This document shows, in pieces, positions 1 to 8,751 of a stretch of DNA of 33,251 nt. Location of the stretch: the NCBI GenBank assembly GCA_030537895.1, contig JAUNVA010000021.1, forward strand, positions 1-33,251, in the 5' to 3' direction. A program made the position numbers and the translations under genes. This DNA comes from Bowdeniella nasicola (GTDB lineage: Bacteria > Actinomycetota > Actinomycetes > Actinomycetales > Actinomycetaceae). The notes beneath the pieces were generated by a model. The model was not told where the DNA came from, searched no databases, and saw only the letters and a list, made by a program, of their open reading frames with translations. How positions within the stretch are numbered: position 1 is the stretch's first letter; each line of letters starts with the position of its first letter.

Positions 1-629
1 GCACCGGGCCGCGGAGCACCCGGGCGGGGAGCTCCGGGTCGCGGGCCGCCAGGCCGGGGCATGCCCTGGGAGGGGCTGAACGGGTTGTTCCCCGGGCGCG
101 GACCCTGCCGCTTTTGCCCGGGCCGAGGCATGCCCTGCGAGGGGCTGAAGGGATTGTTGCCGGGACGCGGGCCGCTGCGGCGGCCACCGTCGCGCGGAGC
201 GCCCGGTTTCGGGCCACCGGGCTTCGGGCCGCTCGGCTTCGGTGCGGCCTTGGCGGGGGTGGGCGCGACGTCGGCTGGGCTCGGTGCGGCCTCCGCCGGA
301 GTCGGCGTCGCGGGACGCGGCTTCTCCTCGGCTTCCGACGCCGGTGCAGGCTTCGCCGCTGGCTTAGCCTTCGGCTTGGCTGCCGACTTCTTGGGGGTCT
401 TGGGGCCGGGCTTCGCTCTGGACGTGGGCTTCGCGGCCTGATCGGCCTTCGCGTCCTCGTCCTTCGGTTCCGGCTTTGGCATGGCCTGCCGTACGCGGTG
501 GACCACGGGGGGTTCCACCGTCGAGGAGGCGCTCTTGACGAACTCTCCGAGCTCACTCAACTTCGCGAGCACGGTCTTGCTGTCGACACCGAGCTCTTTG
601 GCGAGCTCGTGGACACGCAACTTTGCCAC
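1..629 (-). CDS. infB: Translation initiation factor IF-2, N-terminal part (3' end outside window)
   Basis: IF-2 is the GTPase that brings initiator tRNA to the ribosome. Only the first 209 codons are here; the G domain lies beyond the window edge. The protein opens with the IF2-N helical module ([20 protein letters not shown]), followed by a long low-complexity linker rich in Ala, Pro, Lys and then Gly/Pro/Arg, including a duplicated [19 protein letters not shown] block. This linker is normal for actinobacterial IF-2. The start is GTG at 627-629, with AGGAGAA just upstream on the minus strand. It follows ylxR with a 58-base gap in the conserved nusA-ylxR-infB order. Identification is firm; what is missing is only the downstream part. 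Confidence 0.96.
   Translation of the reverse strand, partial: MAKLRVHELAKELGVDSKTVLAKLSELGEFVKSASSTVEPPVVHRVRQAMPKPEPKDEDAKADQAAKPTSRAKPGPKTPKKSAAKPKAKPAAKPAPASEAEEKPRPATPTPAEAAPSPADVAPTPAKAAPKPSGPKPGGPKPGAPRDGGRRSGPRPGNNPFSPSQGMPRPGQKRQGPRPGNNPFSPSQGMPRPGGPRPGAPRPGAPRPG
54..176 (-). repeat. Two imperfect 69-bp units inside infB
   Basis: A segment of about 54 bases starting at 54 recurs at 123 with a period of 69 bases (23 codons) and scattered substitutions. It encodes the duplicated [19 protein letters not shown] block of the IF-2 linker. The period is a multiple of three, so copy-number changes would keep the frame. This is typical of actinobacterial IF-2 linkers and is seen directly. 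Confidence 0.8.
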
Positions 630-687
630 ATTTCTCCTGTCCGGGTCCGTTCCCGGGCAGGAACGGACCGCTAATTGTGCTGGCAGC

Positions 688-1017
688 TCATCGCTGGGTA
701 CTCATCGGGTGCCCATCGGCTTCCAACCCGCTTTCTTCGGTCTTGGCCACAGTGGCCGTGGTGGTCTGCTCGCCGGATGGCGAGCGGTTCTCGATCAGAT
801 CGGCGTCGCGCACGCTGGTCCGAAACGCCCGGGAAAAACCGCCCCGTTTCAGGGCGAGATCCCGGCATTCGGGGTGCAGCCATGCGCCGCGTCCAGGGGC
901 CGAGCGTTGCGGGTCATAGCATGCTCGCTCCCCTCGGAGCACGAACCGCGCGAGCTGATCGCGCGGTGAACGACGTCGACACCCAACACAGGTGCGCCAG
1001 GCGATCGTCACGTTCAC
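688..1017 (-). CDS. ylxR: YlxR family RNA-binding protein (DUF448)
   Basis: A 109-residue member of the YlxR/DUF448 family, small basic proteins encoded between nusA and infB in many bacteria; YlxR has been linked to RNA binding and to regulation in the nusA operon. Family signatures are visible: RTCVGCRRR near the N-terminus, then [10 protein letters not shown] and [10 protein letters not shown]. The reading frame is open further upstream, but that part overlaps nusA, so I place the start at the GTG at 1015-1017, 19 bases after the nusA stop. No strong Shine-Dalgarno sequence is visible. The C-terminal tail after the RAFR motif is polar and not conserved. Confidence 0.9.
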   Translation of the reverse strand: MNVTIAWRTCVGCRRRSPRDQLARFVLRGERACYDPQRSAPGRGAWLHPECRDLALKRGGFSRAFRTSVRDADLIENRSPSGEQTTTATVAKTEESGLEADGHPMSTQR

Positions 1018-1036
1018 CGGCTCTACCCTAGCGCGT

Positions 1037-2059
1037 TCAGGCCTCATCCGCCGCATCGGGGCCCGCGTTCGGGGTCGAGTCGTGAGCGGTGTCACCGTCC
1101 TCGGCGTCGGAGTGGATGTCGAGTTTCCAGCCGGTAAGACGGTGAGCCAACCGCGCATTTTGCCCCTCCTTGCCGATCGCGAGGGAGAGCTGGTAGTCGG
1201 GGACGATGACGCGGGCGCGGCGATCCTCCTCGTCGATCGTCACCGAGACGACCTTGGCCGGTGAAAGCGCCGCCTTCACGAACGCGGCCGGGTCCTCCGA
1301 GTAGTCGACAATGTCGATCTTCTCGTTGCGCAGTTCGCTCATCACGGCGCGGGCCCGTTGGCCCATCGGGCCAATGCAGGCGCCCTTCGCGTTCAGGCCC
1401 GGCACTCGCGAGCGGACGGCGATCTTCGTACGCCGGCCCGCCTCCCGCGCGATAGCCGCGATCTCGACGTCCCCGGAGGCGACTTCGGGGCACTCGTGGG
1501 CGAAGAGGGCCCGTACGAACTCGGGGTGCGTACGCGAGACGATGATCTGCGGCCCCTTGCGCCCGCGCCCCACCTCGAGCACGTAGGCGCGCAGCCGCTC
1601 GCCATGCTGGTAGCTTTCGCCGGGCACCTGTTCGTGTTCCGGCAAGACCGCCTCGACGTCGCCAAGGTCGATGTGAATGTGTCGGGTGCGGTGGTCGTGG
1701 GCGATGACACCGGAAACGATGTGGCCGGCCTTGTCCTTGTACTGGCCGAGCACCTGCTCGTCTTCGGCGTCGCGCAGCCGCTGCACGATGACGGAACGCG
1801 CCGTTTGGGCGGCCACCCGGCCGAACCCCTCCGGCTCGTGTTCGAACTCCCCGATGATCGTGCCCTCGTCGTCGTATTCGGGAGCCCACACCTGAACACG
1901 CCCACTCGAGGCGTCGATCGTCACGCGGGCGCCGCGGATTGATTCGGGCAGGTGCGTGTAGGCGGTGAGGAGCGCCTCTTCGGTGGCACCGATCAGGACA
2001 TCGAGCGGAACCTCCAGGTCGTGGGCGACCAGTTTGAGCGCAGACATATCGATTTCCAC
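1037..2059 (-). CDS. nusA: Transcription termination/antitermination factor NusA
   Basis: NusA binds RNA polymerase and nascent RNA and modulates pausing, termination and antitermination. The 340 residues show the expected order: N-terminal polymerase-binding domain (about 1-100), S1 domain (about 110-178, with HIVSGVIAHDHRTRHIHIDLG), first KH domain (CIGPMGQRARAV near 228-239) and second KH domain (AIGKEGQNARLA, 294-305). It lacks the C-terminal acidic repeats of the E. coli protein, as is usual in actinobacteria. The start is GTG at 2057-2059, preceded by AAGGAG, which overlaps the rimP stop codon. It sits in the conserved rimP-nusA-ylxR-infB operon. Confidence 0.97.
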   Translation of the reverse strand: MEIDMSALKLVAHDLEVPLDVLIGATEEALLTAYTHLPESIRGARVTIDASSGRVQVWAPEYDDEGTIIGEFEHEPEGFGRVAAQTARSVIVQRLRDAEDEQVLGQYKDKAGHIVSGVIAHDHRTRHIHIDLGDVEAVLPEHEQVPGESYQHGERLRAYVLEVGRGRKGPQIIVSRTHPEFVRALFAHECPEVASGDVEIAAIAREAGRRTKIAVRSRVPGLNAKGACIGPMGQRARAVMSELRNEKIDIVDYSEDPAAFVKAALSPAKVVSVTIDEEDRRARVIVPDYQLSLAIGKEGQNARLAHRLTGWKLDIHSDAEDGDTAHDSTPNAGPDAADEA

Positions 2060-2068
2060 GGCTACTCC

Positions 2069-2524
2069 TTAGAACTTGAGGTGGACGCGGCCCGAGGCGA
2101 TCGTGGCGAGCGGGAAGTCCCGCTGTTCGCCATCGACGTCCAGGCTCAGGGTGTCGTGAGTGGCGCCGAGCACGGTGCCGATCACGCGGTCGGACCCGGT
2201 TTGGATCTCGACGTCGTGTCCTTCGTTGCGCCGGTAGTGGCGGGCCGTCGTCAGGGGCCGGGACAGGCCCGGGGTACTCACCTCGAGCGTGTAGCTGCCG
2301 GGTACGACGTCGTTTTCATCGAGTGCGGCGGACAGCTCCCGACTGAAATCGGCGATCTGGTCGGCGTCCACGCCACCCGGACCATCGGGTAGGTCGACGA
2401 CGACGCGCACGCGCGACTTGCGTCCCGCATCCGCGACCTGGATGTCTTCGATGTAGAGTCCTGCGGCCTTGGCCCTCGGCTCCGCGAGGGTCGCAACCTC
2501 GTGGCGAACAGCGTCCTGGCGCAT
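2069..2524 (-). CDS. rimP: Ribosome maturation factor RimP
   Basis: RimP assists 30S subunit assembly. The 151-residue protein shows the family pattern: an N-terminal alpha/beta domain (GLYIEDIQVADAGRKSRVRV), the linker motif DFSRELSAALDENDVVPGSY, the signature LEVSTPGLSRPL, and a C-terminal SH3-like domain (GTVLGATHDTLSLDV). The frame is open far upstream, but the start is placed at the ATG at 2522-2524, which has GGAGG at a good distance on the minus strand. The stop TAA at 2069-2071 forms part of the nusA ribosome-binding site, so the two genes are likely coupled. It is divergent from the lipoprotein gene at 2592. Confidence 0.95.
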   Translation of the reverse strand: MRQDAVRHEVATLAEPRAKAAGLYIEDIQVADAGRKSRVRVVVDLPDGPGGVDADQIADFSRELSAALDENDVVPGSYTLEVSTPGLSRPLTTARHYRRNEGHDVEIQTGSDRVIGTVLGATHDTLSLDVDGEQRDFPLATIASGRVHLKF

Positions 2525-2557
2525 CCCAGACCTCCGTGTGTAGTTGTGCGGGACCGC

Positions 2558-2564
2558 TATCGTA
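2558..2564. promoter_or_regulatory. Overlapping divergent -10 elements for rimP operon and lipoprotein
   Basis: In the 67-base divergent gap the sequence reads TATCGTA. It gives TACGAT on the minus strand (towards rimP, 34 bases before its ATG) and TATCGT on the plus strand (towards the GTG at 2592). Both fit the actinobacterial TANNNT consensus at a plausible distance. No convincing -35 element is present on either side, so this is a candidate only. If real, the two promoters would compete for polymerase. Confidence 0.4.
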
Positions 2565-2591
2565 TCAGGGCGATCTGGCAGACTACACTGC

Positions 2592-3389
2592 GTGACTCGC
2601 TCTCGACTAACGGTGCTCACAAGCCTCGCCCTCATGGCCCTTGCGGGCTGCGGTGTGCGATTCGATACCGCGCCGCCCACGCCCGCCCCGCCGAGTGCCA
2701 GTGAGGTGGCCCGCCAGGATCTCGCGATCGCGCTCTCCTCGCTCGCCACGTCCGCACCGGAGCCACTGTCTGACATCGCGGACGCCCAGGCCGAGAGCCT
2801 CGGCGGCGTGTGGCAGGCGTGCCCGCCCGGGGAAAGCGCGGAACGCTGCCAGGCGCTGGAGTCCGCGCCCGCGCTCGAGGAGGCGGATACCCCCGAGCAG
2901 CGCGCCGCCCTCGTCCAGCGGGCCCGCAGCGATTTTGATGAGCTGATCGCCAACGCCGAGCCAGCACTCGCGGCGCGTGCCGGCGCCGCCGCCCCGATCC
3001 TCGATGCGGCGACGGGTGCCGAGGCCCCCGTATGGGGCGAAGGCCTGTGGACGAGCGATCTGTCAACCCTCACGACCCTGCACTGGACGGCCTGGCAACT
3101 GGAGGGGGCAGCGGCCCGGGGTGCGCCAGTGGCGGAACTCGCGGCGCAGGTGCGCGCTGCCACGACCGCTCCCTACGAGGCGGGGCTCGACGCGGAGCGG
3201 CCCCCCGCCGTGATGCGCACGGAAGACCGTGCACCGAGTGAGATCCTCGCGCGCAGCTGCCGGGAGCTCGCCGCGCGCCTTCCCGTGGTGGCGCAAGAGG
3301 AACGCGGCGCGCTCGTCGCGACGCTGCGCGCCCTCACGCTCAGCTACGCACAGCTCGGCGGGCAGCTGCCCGCCACCTGGCTGGACTAG
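2592..3389 (+). CDS. Predicted lipoprotein of unknown function
   Basis: A 265-residue protein with a lipoprotein signal peptide: positively charged start (VTRSR), hydrophobic stretch and lipobox LAGC with Cys20. It is therefore probably exported and lipid-anchored. The mature part is Ala- and Glu-rich and looks largely alpha-helical (for example [20 protein letters not shown]); I recognise no catalytic motif. A divergent gene of unknown function occupies the matching place between rimP and proS in mycobacteria (Rv2844), but I cannot show homology by eye. The start is GTG at 2592, because upstream codons would place charged residues before the signal peptide. The stop TAG (3387-3389) shares a CTAG with the proS stop on the other strand. 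Confidence 0.75.
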   Translation: MTRSRLTVLTSLALMALAGCGVRFDTAPPTPAPPSASEVARQDLAIALSSLATSAPEPLSDIADAQAESLGGVWQACPPGESAERCQALESAPALEEADTPEQRAALVQRARSDFDELIANAEPALAARAGAAAPILDAATGAEAPVWGEGLWTSDLSTLTTLHWTAWQLEGAAARGAPVAELAAQVRAATTAPYEAGLDAERPPAVMRTEDRAPSEILARSCRELAARLPVVAQEERGALVATLRALTLSYAQLGGQLPATWLD

Positions 3390-5182
3390 GCACCCTCGCC
3401 AGCGAGGCCGGCACGGACGCGCTCGACAATGGTCGCGGCGGCCTCCCCCACGGGCACGTCTTCCCTCTCGCCGCTCGCGCGGGTGCGCACCTCGAGGACG
3501 CCATCAGCAAGTGACCGCCCCACCACCACGATGATCGGCGCGCCGAGCAGCTCCGCGTCAGTGAACTTCACACCGGCCCGTACCTTAGGCCGATCATCGA
3601 GGATCACCTCGACGTCGTGAGCGGTCAGAGTCTCGGCCAGCTGTTCGGCGGCCTGTTCGCTGTCCTCGCCGCGGCCCGCGACGACGATGTGCACGTGAGC
3701 GGGCGCCACCTGTATCGGCCAGGTGAGCCCCTGCTCGTCGTGGTATTCCTCCGCGAGCGCCGCGAGAATTCGGGACACCCCGATCCCGTAGGAGCCCATG
3801 GTGACGACGCGCGCTACCCCGTTCTCATCGAGGACCGTGAGGCCCAGCGACTCCGCATACTTGCGGCCGAGTTGGAAGATGTGGCCGATTTCGATCCCGC
3901 GCGCCAGTTCGAGAGGGCCGGAGCCGTCCGGTGCGGGATCCCCCGCGCGGATCTCGGCGGCTTCGATGCGCCCATCGACCTCGAAGTCGCGACCGAAGAC
4001 GGCGTTGATCGTGTGGTAGTTGGTCTCATCGCCACCGGTTACCCACGCGGAGCCGCGCGGCACGCGCGCGTCCATGAGGTAGGTGATGAGGGAGGAGCCG
4101 TCTTCCGCGCGCCGCCCCTGGGGCCCGATGTGGCGCGTCCCGATGAAGCCGGGCACGAGCTCGGGATAGTCCTCCAGATCCTCCGGGGTCGCGGTCTCGA
4201 TCTCGGCGGGGGCGAGGGCGGCCTCCACCCGCTTCAGGTCGACGTCGCGGTCGCCCGGCAGGCCGATGACGACGAGGCGCTTGTCCCCGGTCGGCTCGGT
4301 GGCGGTGAGCACCACGTGTTTCAGGGTGTCGGCTGCCTTCCAGCCCGCCTCGCGCGGCGCCGCCTCCTCGAGCGCGGCCACGAGCGTCGCGATGGTCTTC
4401 GCGTCCGGCGTGAGCACTTGGCTCGGCTCCGGCGTGGTGGAAAAGTCGAGGTCCGCGGGCGTCGGAGTCGTCACCGCCTCCGCATTCGCGGTGTATCCGC
4501 CCGGCGAACGCACGAAGGTGTCCTCTCCGATCGGCGTCGGGAAGAGGAACTCTTCGGAGGCCGAACCTCCCATGGCGCCACTCATCGCCTGGCAGATGAC
4601 GTAATCGAGGCCGAGGCGGGTGAACACCCGCTCGTAGGCGTCACGATGCTTCGCGTAGGCGGCCTCAAGCCCAGCGTCGTCGACGTCGAAGGAGTAGGAA
4701 TCCTTCATCACGAATTCGCGCCCGCGGATCAGGCCGGCCCGAGGGCGCGCCTCATCGCGGTACTTCGTCTGGATCTGGTAGACGATCGCCGGCAGGTCCT
4801 TGTAGGAGGAGAAGTGGTCCTTCACGAGAAGGGTGAACATCTCCTCGTGGGTGGGGGCTAGCAGGTAGTCGTTGTCTCGGCGGTCCTTGAGCCGAAAGAG
4901 ATTCGGGCCGTATTCGACCCAGCGGTTGGTGCGCCGATACGGCTCCGCAGGCAGCAGGGCGGGAAAATGCACCTCCTGGCCGTTGATGGCGTCCATCTCC
5001 TCGCGCACGATCGCCTCGATCTTGCGCAGGACCTTCAATCCGAGCGGGAGCCACGTGTAAATGCCGGGGGCGGCCCGACGGATATAGCCGGCGCGCAGCA
5101 GCAGTTTGTGGCTGGCGACGTCGGCCTCGGCCGGATCGTCGCGCAGGGTTCTCAGGAACAGGGTCGACAGTCTCGTGATCAC
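3386..5182 (-). CDS. proS: Prolyl-tRNA synthetase (bacterial type)
   Basis: ProRS charges tRNA-Pro. The 598 residues have the bacterial architecture: class II catalytic core with motif 1 ([17 protein letters not shown], about 39-55), motif 2 ([17 protein letters not shown], 141-157), motif 3 ([18 protein letters not shown], about 462-479), and an editing/insertion domain between motifs 2 and 3 (about 230-400, with [17 protein letters not shown]). An anticodon-binding domain follows from about 495. The start is GTG at 5180-5182. No clear Shine-Dalgarno precedes it, but a -10-like TAGGGT ends six bases upstream, so the mRNA may be leaderless. Tail-to-tail with the lipoprotein gene. Confidence 0.97.
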   Translation of the reverse strand: MITRLSTLFLRTLRDDPAEADVASHKLLLRAGYIRRAAPGIYTWLPLGLKVLRKIEAIVREEMDAINGQEVHFPALLPAEPYRRTNRWVEYGPNLFRLKDRRDNDYLLAPTHEEMFTLLVKDHFSSYKDLPAIVYQIQTKYRDEARPRAGLIRGREFVMKDSYSFDVDDAGLEAAYAKHRDAYERVFTRLGLDYVICQAMSGAMGGSASEEFLFPTPIGEDTFVRSPGGYTANAEAVTTPTPADLDFSTTPEPSQVLTPDAKTIATLVAALEEAAPREAGWKAADTLKHVVLTATEPTGDKRLVVIGLPGDRDVDLKRVEAALAPAEIETATPEDLEDYPELVPGFIGTRHIGPQGRRAEDGSSLITYLMDARVPRGSAWVTGGDETNYHTINAVFGRDFEVDGRIEAAEIRAGDPAPDGSGPLELARGIEIGHIFQLGRKYAESLGLTVLDENGVARVVTMGSYGIGVSRILAALAEEYHDEQGLTWPIQVAPAHVHIVVAGRGEDSEQAAEQLAETLTAHDVEVILDDRPKVRAGVKFTDAELLGAPIIVVVGRSLADGVLEVRTRASGEREDVPVGEAAATIVERVRAGLAGEGA

Positions 5183-5188
5183 GTCCCA

Positions 5189-5194
5189 ACCCTA
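5189..5194 (-). promoter_or_regulatory. Candidate -10 element for leaderless proS
   Basis: On the minus strand TAGGGT is followed by six bases and then the GTG start of proS. This spacing puts transcription initiation at or next to the start codon, a common arrangement in actinobacteria. The -35 region (around TGTTAA) is a poor match. Inference from spacing only. Confidence 0.35.
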
Positions 5195-5303
5195 TCGCCG
5201 TCGCGCGTGGTTAACAGCGTCCTTGCGTCGCGCGCGCCCAACACCCTCAACTCACGGCCCCACAGCAGGCAGGTGGTGGCCACGGCCCTGATACTCCGCC
5301 TGT

Positions 5304-5324
5304 GCTCTCGTGCCGCGCGAGAGC
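5304..5324 (-). terminator. Candidate hairpin terminator after the GNAT gene
   Basis: A perfect 7-bp stem GCTCTCG/CGAGAGC with a 7-base loop begins 6 bases beyond the stop codon of the acetyltransferase gene. No T-run follows, which is common for actinobacterial terminators but weakens the call. Confidence 0.4.
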
Positions 5325-5330
5325 GGCCCG

Positions 5331-6173
5331 CTACATGATGACGGTCGCGAATTGGCCGACGCGCGTGAATCCGGTCCGCTCATAGAGGCGTAGGGCAGCG
5401 TCGTTGTCCGCGTTGACGTACAGGGAGATGTGCGGCGCGAAACGGCGGCGCACATCGGCAAGCACGGCCGCCATCGCGCCGCTTGCCAGTCCCCGGCCGC
5501 GTAGCCTCGGGTCCACCCACACCCCGTGCAGTTCGACGAGGTCGTCGACAAGGATGCCCACCTCGCAGATAAAGTGCGCGCTCGCGCCCACCCTGTCGCC
5601 CGCGGTGATGACGTAGGAGCGCCCCTGCGCTACGCGCTCGCGCATGTGTCGCTCATAGGCCAGTCCGAACCGGCGCGGGTCGTAGCCCACCTCTTCGCGG
5701 TACATCCGCCGCGCACTGGCCGCTACCGCATCGGCATCGCCCATCTCGGCAATGCGCACGCGAGGGTTCGGTTCGACGCTGCATTCACCCGTCGCGGCCA
5801 ACAGGGGCTGGTGCCGACGGATCTCCCGCGGGCGGGGCCACAAGGGGGCGACGATTCGCCACAGGTCTGCGACCAGGTGATCGGGGCCGAGTATCGAGGT
5901 GCAGCGGCGCCCGTGAGTCGCGAGGATCCTCGCAAATTCGGGTAGTGCATCGTGCGCGCCGCAGGGCACGACGTTCGAACCGAGCCAGAGAGCCGCATCG
6001 ACGCCCGCCTCGGTGCGTCGTACGAACAGGGTGCCGCCATCCGGAAGGCCGGCTTCAAGCCGGGCCGCGCGGTAGCGCACCGAGATGGAAGCGTGCGGCT
6101 CGCGCCTCGTAAGGCGCGCCAGTGCGGGCAGCAGGTCGCTGCCGGTGGCGAGCCGCTCGATGCGCGCGGCCAC
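5331..6173 (-). CDS. GNAT acetyltransferase with DUF4081-type N-terminal domain
   Basis: A 280-residue protein in two parts. The N-terminal half (about 1-135) resembles the DUF4081 domain that precedes many actinobacterial GNAT domains. The C-terminal half is a GNAT acetyl-CoA-dependent acetyltransferase: beta strands around VELHGVWVDPRLRGRGLASGA, with the acetyl-CoA pyrophosphate loop RLRGRGLASG, then the C-terminal NADNDAALRLYERTGF signature. The substrate is unknown. The equivalent mycobacterial gene (Rv2867c) also sits just downstream of ispG, so the link is conserved. The start is GTG at 6171-6173, two bases after the ispG stop, so it is likely translated by coupling. The gene is probably the last of the dxr-ispG transcript. 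Confidence 0.85.
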   Translation of the reverse strand: MAARIERLATGSDLLPALARLTRREPHASISVRYRAARLEAGLPDGGTLFVRRTEAGVDAALWLGSNVVPCGAHDALPEFARILATHGRRCTSILGPDHLVADLWRIVAPLWPRPREIRRHQPLLAATGECSVEPNPRVRIAEMGDADAVAASARRMYREEVGYDPRRFGLAYERHMRERVAQGRSYVITAGDRVGASAHFICEVGILVDDLVELHGVWVDPRLRGRGLASGAMAAVLADVRRRFAPHISLYVNADNDAALRLYERTGFTRVGQFATVIM

Positions 6174-6175
6174 AG

Positions 6176-7339
6176 CTAGTGCACCTTCACCTCGACGTCG
6201 CCCTCAGACTCCTTCATACCGAGGCGCTCAGCCACGCGGCGGGCCTCAGCGATCAGGGTGGGCACGATTTCGGATTCGGGCACGGTCGCGATGACCTCGC
6301 CCTTCACGAAGATCTGGCCCTTGCCGTTGCCCGACGCGACGCCGAGATCGGCCTCGCGTGCCTCGCCGGGGCCGTTCACGACACACCCCATGACGGCGAC
6401 CCGCAGCGGGAAGGTCACGTCCTTCAGGCCCTCGGTGACCTCATCGGCCAACTTGTAGACGTCCACCTGGGCACGACCACACGACGGGCAGGAAACGATC
6501 TCCAGTTTCTTTTCCCGCAGGTTCAACGACTGCAGGATCTGGATGCCCACCTTCACCTCTTCGACCGGCGGAGCGGACAGCGACACGCGGATCGTGTCGC
6601 CAATACCGCGCGAGAGGAGCGCCCCGAAGGCGACGGAGGACTTCACGGTCCCCTGGAAGGCGGGACCCGCCTCGGTCACGCCCAGGTGCAGCGGCCAGTC
6701 CCCCCGCTCGGAGAGCATCTCGTAGGCGCGCACCATCACGACCGGGTCGTGGTGCTTCACAGAGATCTTGAAGTCGTGGAAATCGTGCTCCTCGAACAGG
6801 GAGGCCTCCCACACGGCGGACTCCACGAGTGCCTCCGGGGTTGCCGAACCGTACTTCTTGAGGAGACGCGGATCAAGTGAACCGGCGTTCACTCCGATCC
6901 GCAGGGAGACGCCATGATCCTTTGCACAGGCGGCGATCTCCCCCACTCGGTCGTCGAATTTGCGAATGTTGCCGGGGTTGACGCGCACCGCCGCGCAGCC
7001 ACCCTCGATCGCCTTGAAGACGTACTTCGGCTGGAAGTGGATATCGGCGATCACGGGGATCGTCGACTGTTTGGCGATGATTGGCAGGGCCTCGGCGTCG
7101 TCAGCACTGGGGCACGCCACACGCACGATGTCACACCCCGCGGCGGTGAGCTCCGCAATCTGCTGCAGCGTCGCGCCAATGTCTGTGGTCTTCGTCGTCG
7201 TCATGGACTGGACTGATACGGGTGCATCGCCCCCCACAAGAACGGACCCGACCCGAATCTGGCGGGTCGGCCGGCGCTCCGCCAAGACGGGTGGCGCTTC
7301 CTTCACGTGCGGGATACCAAGACTAATCGGAGTACTCAC
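6176..7339 (-). CDS. ispG: 4-hydroxy-3-methylbut-2-enyl diphosphate synthase IspG (GcpE)
   Basis: IspG is the [4Fe-4S] enzyme converting MEcPP to HMBPP in the MEP isoprenoid pathway. The 387-residue length equals that of the M. tuberculosis enzyme. N-terminal TIM-barrel motifs ([21 protein letters not shown]) are followed by the cluster-binding domain with Cys284, Cys287 (SCPSCGR) and Cys319 ([10 protein letters not shown]). The frame is open upstream into the neighbour, but the start is set at GTG 7337-7339, where a -10-like TACCCT lies 7 bases upstream and AGAGGG could also serve as ribosome-binding site. Dxr, of the same pathway, is encoded two genes upstream, with the site-2 protease between them. 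Confidence 0.97.
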   Translation of the reverse strand: MSTPISLGIPHVKEAPPVLAERRPTRQIRVGSVLVGGDAPVSVQSMTTTKTTDIGATLQQIAELTAAGCDIVRVACPSADDAEALPIIAKQSTIPVIADIHFQPKYVFKAIEGGCAAVRVNPGNIRKFDDRVGEIAACAKDHGVSLRIGVNAGSLDPRLLKKYGSATPEALVESAVWEASLFEEHDFHDFKISVKHHDPVVMVRAYEMLSERGDWPLHLGVTEAGPAFQGTVKSSVAFGALLSRGIGDTIRVSLSAPPVEEVKVGIQILQSLNLREKKLEIVSCPSCGRAQVDVYKLADEVTEGLKDVTFPLRVAVMGCVVNGPGEAREADLGVASGNGKGQIFVKGEVIATVPESEIVPTLIAEARRVAERLGMKESEGDVEVKVH

Positions 7340-7346
7340 GCCCTCT

Positions 7347-7352
7347 AGGGTA
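7347..7352 (-). promoter_or_regulatory. Candidate -10 element for ispG
   Basis: Minus-strand TACCCT fits TANNNT and is followed by seven bases and the GTG of ispG, giving a possible leaderless transcript in the 44-base gap after the site-2 protease gene. No -35 match is visible. Confidence 0.3.
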
Positions 7353-7383
7353 CCTGCGGATTCCGCCACTCGCGTGCGCACGC

Positions 7384-8751
7384 CTAGAAGGTGACAGGGT
7401 TGACGATATCCGCGTAGCCGAGCAGTACCGTCATGATGATGAGGGCAAAGAAGACGGTATAGGTCAGGGGCAAGAGTCGGGCCATATCCACCGGCCCCGG
7501 ATCGCTCTTCCCCCGAAGCCTCGCCACCTGACGACGAGCCCCCTCCCACAGGGCCCCCGCGATGTGGCCCCCGTCCAGCGGCGGCAGGGGAATCAGATTG
7601 AAAGCGAAGAGGGCGATGTTCAGGGAGGCGAGAAGGGAGAGCATCGTCATGGCCCGTTCCCCGAAGGTCGGGGCGTCAATGACCCGGCCCTGATCGTCCG
7701 TCGTCGGCATCGTCGAGGCGACTTCACCGGCCACCCGGCCGACTCCGACGATCGACATCACGCCGTCCTCTCGGGGGGTACCGGTGACGGTGGAAACGGC
7801 CACATCGTACAGGCGCATCGGGAGCTTGACGATGACACCGAGCGTTTCCTTCACCGCGGTACCGGTGATCGAAAAGACCGTACCGACGCCCGTGGTGCGG
7901 CGCTCACTGCCAGCCACCACGCCAATGACGTAACGTTCGGGCGCATCGGCCGTCGCCTCGATTCGTACGGGCGTGACCTCGGCAGAGGCCGGGTGGCCGT
8001 GCGACACGTAGTCCACGCGGGCGGGAGCTCCGCCGCCCGCGGCAATCGCGGCGGTGAGATCCTCCCACGTATCCACCGACGATCCCCCGTAGGCGGTGAT
8101 CGTGTCTCCCGCGCGTAAGCCCGCCTCGTAGGCGGGGCTCGGATCGGCGCACGGGCTCGTCTGGCTGCGGCATTCCGGTACATCCGACAGCGTGGTCGAC
8201 GGTGCGGGTAGGCCCCATCCCATGAGGATCACGGCAAACAGAACGAAGGCGATGACCAGGTTCATGAGCGGGCCGCCAACCATGACCGCGATCTTCTTGG
8301 GGACCGAAAGCGCATAGAGTGCTCGATCATGCTCGCCTGGCGCGAGGTCGAGAGAGGATTCGTAACGGGCCTGCTCGGCGAGCGTACGGCGGGTTCTCGT
8401 GGCTGCCTGCACCGACGTCGCCTGGTGCGCGGTGTGCTCCGGAGCCGGCGCGACGCCGTCCACGGGCTCGCGAGACATCTCAGGGTTGGGATGGTCGGGA
8501 GCGTCAGTACTCGCTTGCGGCTCGGGTGGGAACATACCCGCGAGGCGTACGTAACCCCCGAGCGGGATGGCCTTGATCCCGTACTCGGTCTCACCCCGCC
8601 GCGTGGACCACAGCGTCGGTCCGAAGCCCACAAAGTACTGCGGCACCTTCACCCCGAAAGCCTTGGCCGGCACCATGTGCCCAATCTCGTGCAGCGCAAT
8701 CGAGACCAGCAGGCCAAGGATGAGGGCCGCAATGCCGATCAGATAGGCCAC
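7384..8751 (-). CDS. Site-2 intramembrane zinc metalloprotease (RseP/Rip1 type, M50)
   Basis: A 455-residue membrane protease of the M50 family, which cleaves transmembrane segments of regulatory proteins such as anti-sigma factors. Visible features: HEIGH zinc motif at 21-25 in the first membrane segment; conserved VGFGP and [23 protein letters not shown] membrane segment; a PDZ domain ([18 protein letters not shown]); the third zinc ligand in [10 protein letters not shown] (LDG 392-394); and C-terminal membrane segments. A polar, proline-rich loop (about 75-140) is inserted before the second membrane segment. The start is GTG at 8749-8751, with GAAAGG upstream; the start overlaps the dxr end by 13 bases. 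The dxr-protease-ispG order equals that of rip1 (Rv2869c). Confidence 0.93.
   Translation of the reverse strand: MAYLIGIAALILGLLVSIALHEIGHMVPAKAFGVKVPQYFVGFGPTLWSTRRGETEYGIKAIPLGGYVRLAGMFPPEPQASTDAPDHPNPEMSREPVDGVAPAPEHTAHQATSVQAATRTRRTLAEQARYESSLDLAPGEHDRALYALSVPKKIAVMVGGPLMNLVIAFVLFAVILMGWGLPAPSTTLSDVPECRSQTSPCADPSPAYEAGLRAGDTITAYGGSSVDTWEDLTAAIAAGGGAPARVDYVSHGHPASAEVTPVRIEATADAPERYVIGVVAGSERRTTGVGTVFSITGTAVKETLGVIVKLPMRLYDVAVSTVTGTPREDGVMSIVGVGRVAGEVASTMPTTDDQGRVIDAPTFGERAMTMLSLLASLNIALFAFNLIPLPPLDGGHIAGALWEGARRQVARLRGKSDPGPVDMARLLPLTYTVFFALIIMTVLLGYADIVNPVTF

Noticed and set aside
54..176. 69-bp repeats as a possible CRISPR or mobile element
   Set aside because: In frame, coding for the known IF-2 linker, with no spacers.
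2525..3163. Upstream extension of the rimP frame
   Set aside because: The extension is antisense to the lipoprotein; RimP starts at the ATG with GGAGG at 2524.
3617..4861. A 414-codon plus-strand open frame opposite proS
   Set aside because: Lies wholly inside proS on the other strand; proS has complete class II synthetase motifs.
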